A stretch of DNA of 42,510 bases from JAWLEV01 sp041685915 (GTDB lineage: Bacteria > Chloroflexota > Anaerolineae > UBA1429): contig JAWLEV010000012.1 in the NCBI GenBank assembly GCA_041685915.1, positions 1 to 42,510 of the forward strand, read 5' to 3'. Shown one piece after another: positions 16,240-24,668 of this stretch. Under the pieces are notes generated by a model, which was not told where the DNA came from, did not search any database, and worked only from the letters and a program-made list of their open reading frames with translations. Both the position numbers and the translations under genes were made by a program. Every line of letters starts with the position of its first letter. The stretch's first letter is position 1.

Positions 16240-16268
16240 TTGACGTCCCTCCTCTGCCACGCTAAAAT
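16240..16268 (+). promoter_or_regulatory. Promoter of the PfkB kinase gene
   Basis: TTGACG (16240-16245), 17-bp spacer, TAAAAT (16263-16268), 39 bp before the start codon. Confidence 0.65.
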
Positions 16269-16307
16269 TCCATAGTGTGATAATCATCTGCTGACAATTC
16301 AATTCGC

Positions 16308-17294
16308 ATGGAAAAGTCTATGGCCTCCATTGTAACCGTTGGCGAAACCCTTGTCGAGATCATGCGTACGGAGCGGGACGCCCCCCTGGATTGTCCCGGC
16401 CCCTTCTCCGGCCCCTATCCCAGCGGCGCCCCTGCCATCTTTGCGGGCGCCGCGGCACGCCTTGGCGCCTCGGTGGGGTTCGTGGGCACCGTCGGCCACG
16501 ACGCCTTTGGCAACTGCGTGCGCGACCGCTTGCGATGCGACGGTGTGGACGTCTCCGGCATGCGTCGACAAAGAGAACTCCTGACGGGCATCGCCTTTGT
16601 GGCCTATGCCTCTGACGACACCCGCTCCTTCATCTTTCATCTGCCTCAATCGGCCGCCGCCCACGTGACGTCGGATCAGATTCCCAAAGGCTATCTGGAG
16701 GAGACCCGCTACCTGCACATCATGGGTTCCTCTCTCAGCATCGGTGAGGAATTGCGCGAGACATGCTACAAGCTCGCCCGTCGGGTCCATGCAAACGGAG
16801 GCACGGTAAGCCTGGATCCCAACCTACGTCCAGAATTGTTGCCAGAGGAGGAAATCCGCGCCGTATGCGCCCCCGTGCTGGATATCGCCGACATCGTCCT
16901 GCCCAGCGGCGAGGAACTGGCTTCTTTGACAGGCAAAGCGGACACTTCTAAAGGGGCCGAAGAACTGGTGGCGAGAGGTATAAAGATCGTGGCCCTCAAG
17001 CGTGGGGCAAGAGGGGCAAGGCTGTATACCAGGGATGATGTCTTTGACATCCCACCCTATGAGGTGGAGGAGGTGGATCCCACCGGCGCTGGCGACTGTT
17101 ACGATGCCGCCTTTATCGTGAGCCTCTCCAGAGGCTGGCCCCTCAAAATCAGCGCGCGCTATGCCAACGCCGCAGGTGCCCTGGCCACGACGCGCCTGGG
17201 ACCCATGGAGGGCACCTTCGATCACCAATATGTCGCCGACTTTATGGCTTCCCAGGGCATGTCCCTGCCTCCCTCTTTCGAGAACGGCGAATAG
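16308..17294 (+). CDS. PfkB-family sugar kinase
   Basis: 328 aa ribokinase-fold kinase that phosphorylates a sugar or sugar acid with ATP. The N-terminal substrate motif region is GETLVEIMR and the C-terminal ATP/anion-hole motif is DPTGAGDCYDAAF at about 256-268, with the catalytic Asp in GAGD. General similarity is to 2-keto-3-deoxygluconate and fructokinase-like members, but the substrate cannot be assigned from sequence. The start at 16308 lacks a strong ribosome binding site; an ATG at 16320 is possible. No neighbour points to a sugar pathway. Its last 53 bp overlap the 3' end of lipB on the other strand. Confidence 0.9.
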   Translation: MEKSMASIVTVGETLVEIMRTERDAPLDCPGPFSGPYPSGAPAIFAGAAARLGASVGFVGTVGHDAFGNCVRDRLRCDGVDVSGMRRQRELLTGIAFVAYASDDTRSFIFHLPQSAAAHVTSDQIPKGYLEETRYLHIMGSSLSIGEELRETCYKLARRVHANGGTVSLDPNLRPELLPEEEIRAVCAPVLDIADIVLPSGEELASLTGKADTSKGAEELVARGIKIVALKRGARGARLYTRDDVFDIPPYEVEEVDPTGAGDCYDAAFIVSLSRGWPLKISARYANAAGALATTRLGPMEGTFDHQYVADFMASQGMSLPPSFENGE

Positions 17295-17991
17295 CCATCG
17301 TGCCCGCCCTTGACGCACGCTCCTCTATACCTTGCAAGGTCGTGGGCACCAGATCCACCCCAAAGCGCTCGGCAAAGTGTTTGGCCACCTGCTGGCGTAC
17401 CTCGGCCATCGATGGCACCTCGTCCAGTTCCCGCGCCAGGCTGGTCACCCCCCCATCGGTGATGCCACAGGGAATGATCAGGGACCAATGGGCCATGTCG
17501 GGCGCCACGTTTAGGGCAAAACCGTGAAAGGTAACGCCCCGCTTGATACGCACGCCCAACGCGGCGATCTTGTTCTCTCCAACCCAGACGCCGATCATCT
17601 TTTCCCGCAATCCTGTCTCCAGACCAAAATCGGCAAGGGCGTCCCGGATCACCGCCTCCAAGCGGTGCATATAATCGCTGGCCCCCAAACAATAGCGGTG
17701 CATATCGATGATGGGATAGCCGACGAGTTGTCCCGGTCCATGATAGGTCACGTCTCCACCCCGCTCGATACGCTGTACCTCGATCCCCTCGCGCTGTAGC
17801 ACATCCTGCGAGACCAAGACGTTGCCCTCATCGGCCCGCCGCCCCAGCGTGATCACGGGCTCATGCTCCAGCAAAAGTAGTACGTCCCCTATCAATTCTT
17901 GCTGACGCCAGCGCACCAGGTTGCGCTGCAATGCATGCACCGGCTCATAGGATACCGTTCCCAACTCCAACAGCGATGCTCGACGTGTCAA
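17242..17991 (-). CDS. lipB: Lipoyl (octanoyl) transferase
   Basis: 249 aa. Transfers octanoyl from acyl carrier protein to lipoyl domains. Family motifs seen: RGGDVTYHGPGQLVGYPI, the lysine in ENKIAALGVRI near 141, and the nucleophile Cys in PCGITDGGVTSL near 174. TTG start at 17991 with GGGAGG five bases upstream. It follows fmt by 24 bp on the same strand. The C-terminal tail (basic, about 25 residues after GIEERASR) runs into the pfkB gene on the opposite strand and may be a non-essential extension. Confidence 0.94.
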   Translation of the reverse strand: MTRRASLLELGTVSYEPVHALQRNLVRWRQQELIGDVLLLLEHEPVITLGRRADEGNVLVSQDVLQREGIEVQRIERGGDVTYHGPGQLVGYPIIDMHRYCLGASDYMHRLEAVIRDALADFGLETGLREKMIGVWVGENKIAALGVRIKRGVTFHGFALNVAPDMAHWSLIIPCGITDGGVTSLARELDEVPSMAEVRQQVAKHFAERFGVDLVPTTLQGIEERASRAGTMAIRRSRKREAGTCPGKP

Positions 17992-18015
17992 CTCCTCCTC
18001 CCGTAAAGATAGATC

Positions 18016-18963
18016 CTATTCATCGGGGGACTCGAGCACGCTCTCCACAAAATCGCGCCTCCCCCGACAGAATTGTTCCACCTCCATGGCCCGCCTACCG
18101 GCCAACTGCACCTCCTCAAGTATGAGTAACCCCTCGCCGGTGACGACACCTATGCCCTCTTCTACTTCCACCACAGTACCCGGCTCTTCCTCCCCATGCC
18201 AGTCGGGAAGGGGATGGGCACAAAGTATCTTGAAATTCCTGCCGTCGCAGGTGCAAAAGGAGCCAGGCCAGGGCGTAAAGGCTCGAATCTGACGGGCGAT
18301 CTGTACGGCGCTCTCCTGCCAATCGATGGCTCCATCCGATTTGTCGATAAGAGGAGCCATGGTGGCCTCATCGTCATCCTGTGGACGAGGTTCGATCTCT
18401 CCGGCCAACCAGGCGGGCAGCGTCTCGACAAGCAGTTCGGCACCCAGGTTGGCAAGCCTTTTGCTTAGGGTTTCCCTGGTATCATCGGGAGCGATGGGAA
18501 TGCTCCGTTGGGCGATGATGGGCCCCGTGTCCATACCTTCGTCGGTCAGCATGAGCGTCACCCCCGTTTCTTCCTCGCCGTGCAGGATGGCCGCGGCGAC
18601 GGGAGCCGCCCCACGATATTTGGGCAACAGGGAGGCGTGGACGCCAATACAGCCGTGGGGTGGAATTTCCAGTACCTCTGGAGGCAGAATTTGCCCATAG
18701 GCGGCGATGACGAACACGTCGGCGTGCATCTCCCGCAGCGCCTGCACCGCCTCCTCGTCGCGGCGCAGGTTGGCCGGTTGGAGAACCCGCAGAGCATAAG
18801 CCTGCGCTACGCGCTTTATCGGAGGAGCATGACGACCCCGGCCGCGTCCAGATACACGATCCGGCTGCGTGACCACACCAACCACCTCATGATGCTCCAC
18901 TAGGGCCTCAAGCACAGGAATACCAAAGCGCGGTGTACCAAAAAAGACGACCCTTGCCACCAT
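18016..18963 (-). CDS. fmt: Methionyl-tRNA formyltransferase
   Basis: 315 aa. Formylates initiator Met-tRNA with 10-formyl-THF. The N-terminal transformylase domain has VFFGTPRFGIPVLEAL and the catalytic patch HASLLPKYRGAAP followed by TDEGMDTGPI; the C-terminal domain with FTPWPGSF is present, so the protein is full length. ATG at 18963 after AGGGGGA, directly behind a good promoter. Longer in-frame readings would run over that promoter. First gene of fmt-lipB; no def gene is adjacent. Confidence 0.96.
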   Translation of the reverse strand: MVARVVFFGTPRFGIPVLEALVEHHEVVGVVTQPDRVSGRGRGRHAPPIKRVAQAYALRVLQPANLRRDEEAVQALREMHADVFVIAAYGQILPPEVLEIPPHGCIGVHASLLPKYRGAAPVAAAILHGEEETGVTLMLTDEGMDTGPIIAQRSIPIAPDDTRETLSKRLANLGAELLVETLPAWLAGEIEPRPQDDDEATMAPLIDKSDGAIDWQESAVQIARQIRAFTPWPGSFCTCDGRNFKILCAHPLPDWHGEEEPGTVVEVEEGIGVVTGEGLLILEEVQLAGRRAMEVEQFCRGRRDFVESVLESPDE

Positions 18964-18994
18964 CGTCCCCCTTTTATGATAAATCACTGTATTC

Positions 18995-19023
18995 ATTGTA
19001 GCACGCCCGTCCCGCAGCCGCAA
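18995..19023 (-). promoter_or_regulatory. Promoter of fmt-lipB
   Basis: Minus strand TTGCGG (19023-19018), 17-bp spacer, TACAAT (19000-18995), 31 bp before the fmt ATG. Confidence 0.7.
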
Positions 19024-19047
19024 GATGGATAGCCAACAGCACGAGGC

Positions 19048-19075
19048 TTGACCAAAACGCCACTTGCCGTATAAT
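19048..19075 (+). promoter_or_regulatory. Promoter of recJ
   Basis: TTGACC (19048-19053), 16-bp spacer, TATAAT (19070-19075). Divergent from the fmt promoter and 67 bp before the recJ start. Confidence 0.75.
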
Positions 19076-19142
19076 GGTGCCGGCGCCCAAGGTGCCCCCC
19101 TTTATCAAGACACCGGTACATGAGGAGCAAAGAGGAGAGTAA

Positions 19143-20843
19143 ATGTCGGTTCCACAACTGTGGACGCTTAGACGCAGATGCCCTCCCCAATTCATCCGCC
19201 GTTTTCCCAACCTGAACCCTTTGCTCGCCCAGGTTCTCTATGCGCGAGGCATAGACACGCCGAGCAAGGTGGACGCATTTCTGAACGTGCCCAAGACGCT
19301 CACCAACCCTTTTCAGATGACGGGCATGAACGAGGCCGTGTCGCGACTGCAGCAGGCTTTGGAACAAGAGGAGGAGATCGTCGTCTATGGAGATTACGAC
19401 GTGGATGGCGTGAGCGCCACCGCCCTCCTGGTCTCCGCTCTAAGAGATCTGGGAGGAAAGGCTAAAGCATATATTCCCGACCGTTTCTCCGAGTCCTACG
19501 GACTGAACAAAGCGGCCCTGAAAAAGTTACATGGAGAGGGAGCGAACCTGCTGGTCACCGTCGATTGTGGCATCCGCTCAACAGAAGAGGCGGCCTATGC
19601 CAGTAGCCTGGGCCTGAATATGATTATCACAGATCATCATTCGGTGCCCCAAGAGATCCCGCCGGCTGTCGCCGTCTTGGATCCTAAACGTCCGGACTGC
19701 TACTATGACTTCAAAGCCCTGGCGGGGGTGGGCGTGGCTTACCAGTTAGTGCAGGCTCTTGCGGAGGCTCAACAAGTGCGCGGCCTGCCCGCCATTGCCC
19801 CTGAACAGTTCCTTGATCTGGTAGCCCTGGGTACTGTGGCCGACATCGTCCCCCTCAGGGGGGAAAATCGCTCTCTGGCCTACTGGGGTCTACAACGCAT
19901 GCGAGAATCACCTCGTCTGGGACTGCTAAAACTGATGAACAAGGCGGATGTGCAGCCGGAGCAGGTGAATGGGGAGGCCATAGGTTTCCGTTTGGGACCG
20001 CGGATCAACGCCGCCGGACGTCTGAAACACGCCCAACTGGCCTATCGGCTGCTCATGACCGAGTCGGAAGAGGAGGCGGAGGAACTGGCCGACCAACTCC
20101 ACCGAATCAACCAGGAACGACAGCAACTGCTGGATCGACAGTGTCAGCGTGCGCAGGAACTACTGGACGGCCGCGAGGACGGTTCGGCGCTCATCGTCGA
20201 CGACCCGTCCTTTCACGAGGGGATCGTGGGCTTGATTGCCAGCCGACTCACAGAGACGTTCTACCGACCGTCCCTGGTGATGCGCACGGGAAAAAAGATC
20301 GCCCGGGGATCGGCGCGCAGCATTGAGGGCTTTCATATCACCCGCGCTCTGGATCATTGTGCGGATCTCCTTTCGCGCTATGGCGGCCACGCCGCGGCGG
20401 CGGGATTCTCCCTGGCCACGGAGAACCTCCCCGCGTTCCGGGACCGCCTTAGGCGCTATTCCGTGGAGCATATGGAAAAAGAAACGTTTCAACGCCGCAT
20501 CCGCGTGGATGCCATCGTGCCCATCACGGACCTTGATGAGAACACACCCCACTTGCTGGACAGAATGGCTCCCTTTGGTGAGGGCAATCCCCCCCCTTCA
20601 CTGGCATCGACCGAACTGGACCTGCTTTCACTGCGGCCGGTGGGCAGTGGGGACAGGCACCTGCGCCTGACAGTGGGGGACGGATCCCATTCCCTGTCCG
20701 CCATCGCCTTTCGCCAGGGCCATCTGGCCAATACGCTCAATCGAGGCGACAGGGTGGACATCGTGTACACTCCTTCCCTGAACACCTATCGGGGAAGAAC
20801 GTCCCTGCAACTGGTGGTCCGGGCCATACGCAAGAGTTCATGA
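19143..20843 (+). CDS. recJ: Single-stranded-DNA-specific exonuclease RecJ
   Basis: 566 aa 5'-3' single-strand exonuclease of recombination and repair. DHH-family motifs: GDYDVDGVSAT near 82 and the namesake DHH in ITDHHS near 160, followed by a DHHA1 domain with YGGHAAAAGFSL near 415 and a C-terminal OB-like domain. Length is typical. ATG at 19143 with GAGGAGA seven bases upstream, behind its own promoter. The envelope cassette follows 92 bp downstream on the same strand; a 7-bp inverted repeat (CGATAAT 20889-20895, ATTATCG 20913-20919) lies between them without a U-tract. Confidence 0.97.
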   Translation: MSVPQLWTLRRRCPPQFIRRFPNLNPLLAQVLYARGIDTPSKVDAFLNVPKTLTNPFQMTGMNEAVSRLQQALEQEEEIVVYGDYDVDGVSATALLVSALRDLGGKAKAYIPDRFSESYGLNKAALKKLHGEGANLLVTVDCGIRSTEEAAYASSLGLNMIITDHHSVPQEIPPAVAVLDPKRPDCYYDFKALAGVGVAYQLVQALAEAQQVRGLPAIAPEQFLDLVALGTVADIVPLRGENRSLAYWGLQRMRESPRLGLLKLMNKADVQPEQVNGEAIGFRLGPRINAAGRLKHAQLAYRLLMTESEEEAEELADQLHRINQERQQLLDRQCQRAQELLDGREDGSALIVDDPSFHEGIVGLIASRLTETFYRPSLVMRTGKKIARGSARSIEGFHITRALDHCADLLSRYGGHAAAAGFSLATENLPAFRDRLRRYSVEHMEKETFQRRIRVDAIVPITDLDENTPHLLDRMAPFGEGNPPPSLASTELDLLSLRPVGSGDRHLRLTVGDGSHSLSAIAFRQGHLANTLNRGDRVDIVYTPSLNTYRGRTSLQLVVRAIRKSS

Positions 20844-20935
20844 GCCAGCACATTTGCGCACTTTTATCTGGAATAGAGGTGTCAAACGCGATAATGAACA
20901 CTTTGGAAACGAATTATCGTGAATGAGGAACGCTC

Positions 20936-22117
20936 ATGACCAAAACACGCGTCGTGTTCGTCACGCTTCTCGTCATCGTCCTGGCAATCATAGGGGCTTC
21001 CTATCTGTTACGCGAAAGGGATGGACTCTCCTTGCGTAAAGCGGATCCCCTTTCGGTGCGCATCGTGTGCGCCCTGCCCGTAGAGCCCTTTGTACGGGAG
21101 GCGGCGCAGCGGTTCAACGAAGAGGAGCACTCCCTGGAGGGGCGTCCCATCGACGTATCCGTTGTCCCCATGGACGGCCTCGTGGCCATGGGGCGCTGGG
21201 AGCGGGAGGAGATGGACCCCATACCCACCGTATGGATCCCCGACAGTCGCTATCTGGTGGAACTGGTGAATGCCACATTCAAGGAAAAGCGAGGGCGAGA
21301 TATCTTTTTGACCGGCGGAGAGTATCGCACGCGCCCCATCGCCATCTCCCTCTTTTGCTGGGGTATCTGGGAGAGCCGCGACCAGATCCTACGCAAAAGA
21401 TATGGCGATGACATCAGTTGGCAGGAATTCCACGATGCCGCCACCGCCAAGGGAGGCTGGCCCGAGTTGGGCGGCGACCCCGAATGGGGCTATTTTAAGC
21501 TGGTAGTGCCCAATCCACACAAGAACGTGGGCGGCCTGATGGCCATGGTCGCCGCCGCAGGGGAGTATCATCAGGACACACGCATCGACGTGGAACAGGT
21601 CACGGATCCTGCCTTCCAGCAGTGGTTGGAGGAACTCATGGGCGCCGTGACGGACTTTTCCAGCCTGGGCTCCTACTCGGTAGAGAACCTCGCCCTCTTT
21701 GGATATTCCATGGGCGACGGCGGACAATTATTAGAGAGTGAGTTGCTGGTCAACATGCAGGGCATCCAGACACGCTGGGTGGAGCCCATGGTCGTTCGTT
21801 ACCCCCAGTACATCACCTGGTTCGATTTCCCCTACACCATCTGGATGGGTGACGAGACCACAGCCCTGGAAAAGAACGCCGCCCTGGTCTTTGAGAACTA
21901 TTTGCTGGAGCCGGAGGTGCAAGAGATGGCCATCGATCACGGCCTCCGTCCAGCCAATGCCCAGGTGCCCATAACGGGACAGGATAGCCTGTTCGTCAAA
22001 TGGCAGGAACAGGGATTTACCATCGTCGTACCCCGAACCACGCGCATGCACGCTCCAGATCGCAACGTACTGCTGGCGTTGCTCAGGTGGTTCGATCTCA
22101 ACGTCTATGAGCGCTAG
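20936..22117 (+). CDS. Membrane-anchored extracellular solute-binding-like protein
   Basis: 393 aa. One transmembrane helix (about 7-24) should tether it outside the membrane; there is no lipobox. The rest reads like a type 2 periplasmic binding protein: SVRIVCALPVEPFVREAAQRFNEE near the start of the domain, a PTVWIPDSR segment, SLFCWGIWESRDQI, and a C-terminal FENYLLEPEVQEMA segment. ATG at 20936 with TGAGGAA upstream. First of four co-directional envelope genes; the next gene encodes a similar domain fused to VWA. No ABC permease or ATPase is nearby, so transport in the usual sense is unlikely. The ligand is unknown. Confidence 0.75.
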   Translation: MTKTRVVFVTLLVIVLAIIGASYLLRERDGLSLRKADPLSVRIVCALPVEPFVREAAQRFNEEEHSLEGRPIDVSVVPMDGLVAMGRWEREEMDPIPTVWIPDSRYLVELVNATFKEKRGRDIFLTGGEYRTRPIAISLFCWGIWESRDQILRKRYGDDISWQEFHDAATAKGGWPELGGDPEWGYFKLVVPNPHKNVGGLMAMVAAAGEYHQDTRIDVEQVTDPAFQQWLEELMGAVTDFSSLGSYSVENLALFGYSMGDGGQLLESELLVNMQGIQTRWVEPMVVRYPQYITWFDFPYTIWMGDETTALEKNAALVFENYLLEPEVQEMAIDHGLRPANAQVPITGQDSLFVKWQEQGFTIVVPRTTRMHAPDRNVLLALLRWFDLNVYER

Positions 22118-22134
22118 GCTTGGGAGAGGCTGCC

Positions 22135-23817
22135 ATGTCTCAAAAAGGGAACGATAAGGGGCAATCGATCCAACGCCGCAGGGTCATCCTCATCGCCCTG
22201 GTGGCTTCCGTGCTATCCATATTTTTGGCCTGCGTGGTAGGCCTGGTACTGCTGACGCGTTACATCTCCGACGACGCGGAGCGCCATGTCACCCTGCGAA
22301 TAGCCTACTCGCCCGACAAAGAGGCCATCTTCACAGAACTCGTCCAGGCCTTTAACGAGGACCACCCCCGCCTACCCGATGGCAAGCGCGTGGAGGCCGT
22401 CGCTGAAAAGGCGCTACCTGAGGAGATGATCCAAGGAGCGCTAGAGAACCGCTATCATGCCCTGAGTCCTGATTCCTCTATATGGTTAGCCGAACTTGAA
22501 AGGCAGTGGCAGGACGATGCTGGCATAGGGGACGCTTTCGGGGGCGAGACCACCCGCTATATGGTGAGTCCTGTGGTCATCGCCATGTGGGAGGACGTGG
22601 CCATCTCATTGGACTATCCCAAAGAGGAACTGGGATGGCAGGATATTCTTCGGGTTGCTGAACAGGACCCCTCATTCACGTGGAGCCATCCCGCAACCAG
22701 TTCCGCTAGCGGCCTGCTGGCAACCCTGGCCCAGTTCTATGCTGGTGCGGACGCCACCCGAGGCCTTACAGAAGAGATGGCCACAGCCCAGGTAACCCTG
22801 GACTATGTAGCCCGCCTCCAGAATACCGTAAAGCACTATGCGGAGGGAGAACTGGGAATCATGCAACACATCGAGGAGGAGGGACCTGGTTTCCTTGACG
22901 CTTTTGTGGTGCAGGAACAGATGGTCATCCGCTATAACACCACACACGAGAAGCGGCTGCTGGCCATCTATCCCCTGGAAGGGACCATGTGGGCCGATCA
23001 TCCCCTCGTCCTGCTGGAACATCCCCAGCGAACCGATGAACAGCGCCTGGCCTATGGTCTGTTTCGTGACTTTCTCCTCACAGAGGACGCTCAGCAGCGC
23101 GTTCTGCATGGTGGATATCGCCCGACGGATCTGAGCATCCCCCTCAATGCTCCGGATTCACCCTTTACATCCATCTACGGCGTCGACCCCCAAAAGCCCT
23201 ACACCTCCATACAGATTCCCAGTCCCTCCGTCGTTCGGGTGATAAAAGACGCCTGGTGGTATACGAAACGCCACACGAACGTCTATCTCGTGGTGGACGT
23301 CTCGGGAAGCATGAAGGGAAACAAGATCGCAGACGCCAAGGCGGCGCTGCAACTGTTCCTCGACCAGATCGAGGGAGACCAGGAACGTGTCGGGCTCATC
23401 ACTTTTGCCAGTCAGGCCTCGGAGCAGGTTCCCCTGACGCGATTGGGCGATGGCAGAGATGATCTGGAGCGCGCCATCGACGATCTGATCGCAGAAGGCG
23501 ACACGGCCTTGCTGGACGGCGTGGCCCTCGCCTTTGTCAAACTCCGCGACCTAGAAGATGCGGAACGGATCAATGCCATCGTGGTGATGACGGATGGCAA
23601 GGAGAACCGCTCCCGCTCCAACATCGACGCCCTGACACAGGAACTCCAGCTGGCGGCTCAATCGGACGTGCCCATATTCGTCTTCTGCATTGCCTACGGA
23701 AACGATGCAGACTTTCAGATGCTAAAGAGGCTATCCGATGCCTCGGGCGGATTTACCGAGCGCGGAGATATGGAGACTATCAGAACACTGTACAGGGCTC
23801 TATCGGGCTACTTCTGA
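22135..23817 (+). CDS. Solute-binding-like domain fused to a von Willebrand A domain
   Basis: 560 aa. A transmembrane helix (about 17-43) is followed by a type 2 solute-binding-like domain (VTLRIAYSPDKEAIFTELV near 55, to about 365) and a C-terminal VWA domain. The metal-ion site (MIDAS) is intact: DVSGSMKG with D388, GDTALLDG, and VMTDGKENRS. VWA domains bind proteins through a metal ion, so this may be the contact point of an envelope complex. I chose the ATG at 22135, behind GGGAGAGG; the in-frame TTG 15 bases earlier has no site of its own. It follows the previous gene by 17 bp and has the same overall design plus the VWA part. Confidence 0.85.
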   Translation: MSQKGNDKGQSIQRRRVILIALVASVLSIFLACVVGLVLLTRYISDDAERHVTLRIAYSPDKEAIFTELVQAFNEDHPRLPDGKRVEAVAEKALPEEMIQGALENRYHALSPDSSIWLAELERQWQDDAGIGDAFGGETTRYMVSPVVIAMWEDVAISLDYPKEELGWQDILRVAEQDPSFTWSHPATSSASGLLATLAQFYAGADATRGLTEEMATAQVTLDYVARLQNTVKHYAEGELGIMQHIEEEGPGFLDAFVVQEQMVIRYNTTHEKRLLAIYPLEGTMWADHPLVLLEHPQRTDEQRLAYGLFRDFLLTEDAQQRVLHGGYRPTDLSIPLNAPDSPFTSIYGVDPQKPYTSIQIPSPSVVRVIKDAWWYTKRHTNVYLVVDVSGSMKGNKIADAKAALQLFLDQIEGDQERVGLITFASQASEQVPLTRLGDGRDDLERAIDDLIAEGDTALLDGVALAFVKLRDLEDAERINAIVVMTDGKENRSRSNIDALTQELQLAAQSDVPIFVFCIAYGNDADFQMLKRLSDASGGFTERGDMETIRTLYRALSGYF

Positions 23818-23839
23818 GCCATTGACGAGGAATCAGGCG

Positions 23840-24640
23840 ATGAGAGACGACTTTGAAGAGCATGCCACAAGGGCCATCATCTCCTATGCCTTCTTTCGGT
23901 GGGAGAGCGCCCTGACCATCGGGGCCACCATCCTGCTCCTCTTTTTTCTGCCCACACCTTTTCCCTGGTGGCGCTGGTGGTACTGGCTCGTCTTGGGAAC
24001 CATCTTTGAGGCCCTCATCGTGTATACGAGCATCACAGACGAGGAGACAAATCGTCAGGTCGTGGCCGCCGTGCTGCGCGAGCGCTACAGGCCGGGCAAC
24101 ATCCGGACGGAAAAATATAAGGAACAGTTAAAGCGGGCACTGGAATATAGAGAGCGGATCGAGGCCAACATCGCCGCCACGCCGCCGGGCCTGCTGCGCG
24201 ATCAACTGTACGGGGACACCCGAGGCATCGCCGACTGGCTGGAGCATATCTATACCGTCATCCAGCGCCTCGACGCCTATGAGCGAAATGAGATCCTCCA
24301 CAAAGATCGGCGCGAGATCCCCGCTCAGATCGAACGGCTGCAAAAGGCGCTGGACCGGGAGGACGACGCAAATGTACAAGACCAGATCCAAAAGACCCTA
24401 TCGACCCAAAAAGGACATTTGCAAGAACTCTACGATCTGGAAAACATCATGGAGGAGGCCCAGTTCCGTGTGGAGGAGACCGTCAGTTCCCTGGGCACCA
24501 TCTATTCACAACTGCAGCGTATTCGCGCCCAAAAGATGAGTAGGTCACGTATCGAACACCTCACCACGGACATAGACGAACAGATCCAAAGATTAGAGGA
24601 CATTCTGGAAAGCATGAACAGGATCTATGGAAGGCTTTAG
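23840..24640 (+). CDS. Two-helix membrane protein with long coiled coil, unknown function
   Basis: 266 aa. Two hydrophobic segments lie at about 21-36 and 45-63 (rich in Phe and Trp: PFPWWRWWYW), followed by about 190 residues of charged helix with heptad-like spacing, broken by PPGLLRDQLYGDT near 115. The coiled-coil part should be cytoplasmic if the hairpin has both ends inside. I do not recognise a family; TelA-like proteins occur in similar settings, but I see no clear match. ATG at 23840 with GAGG upstream, 22 bp after the VWA gene. Its last 12 codons precede the next gene's start by 28 bp. Probably a structural or signalling part of the same complex. Confidence 0.65.
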   Translation: MRDDFEEHATRAIISYAFFRWESALTIGATILLLFFLPTPFPWWRWWYWLVLGTIFEALIVYTSITDEETNRQVVAAVLRERYRPGNIRTEKYKEQLKRALEYRERIEANIAATPPGLLRDQLYGDTRGIADWLEHIYTVIQRLDAYERNEILHKDRREIPAQIERLQKALDREDDANVQDQIQKTLSTQKGHLQELYDLENIMEEAQFRVEETVSSLGTIYSQLQRIRAQKMSRSRIEHLTTDIDEQIQRLEDILESMNRIYGRL

Positions 24641-24668
24641 GACCTTTCCGACCATATGGGAGGTGGCA

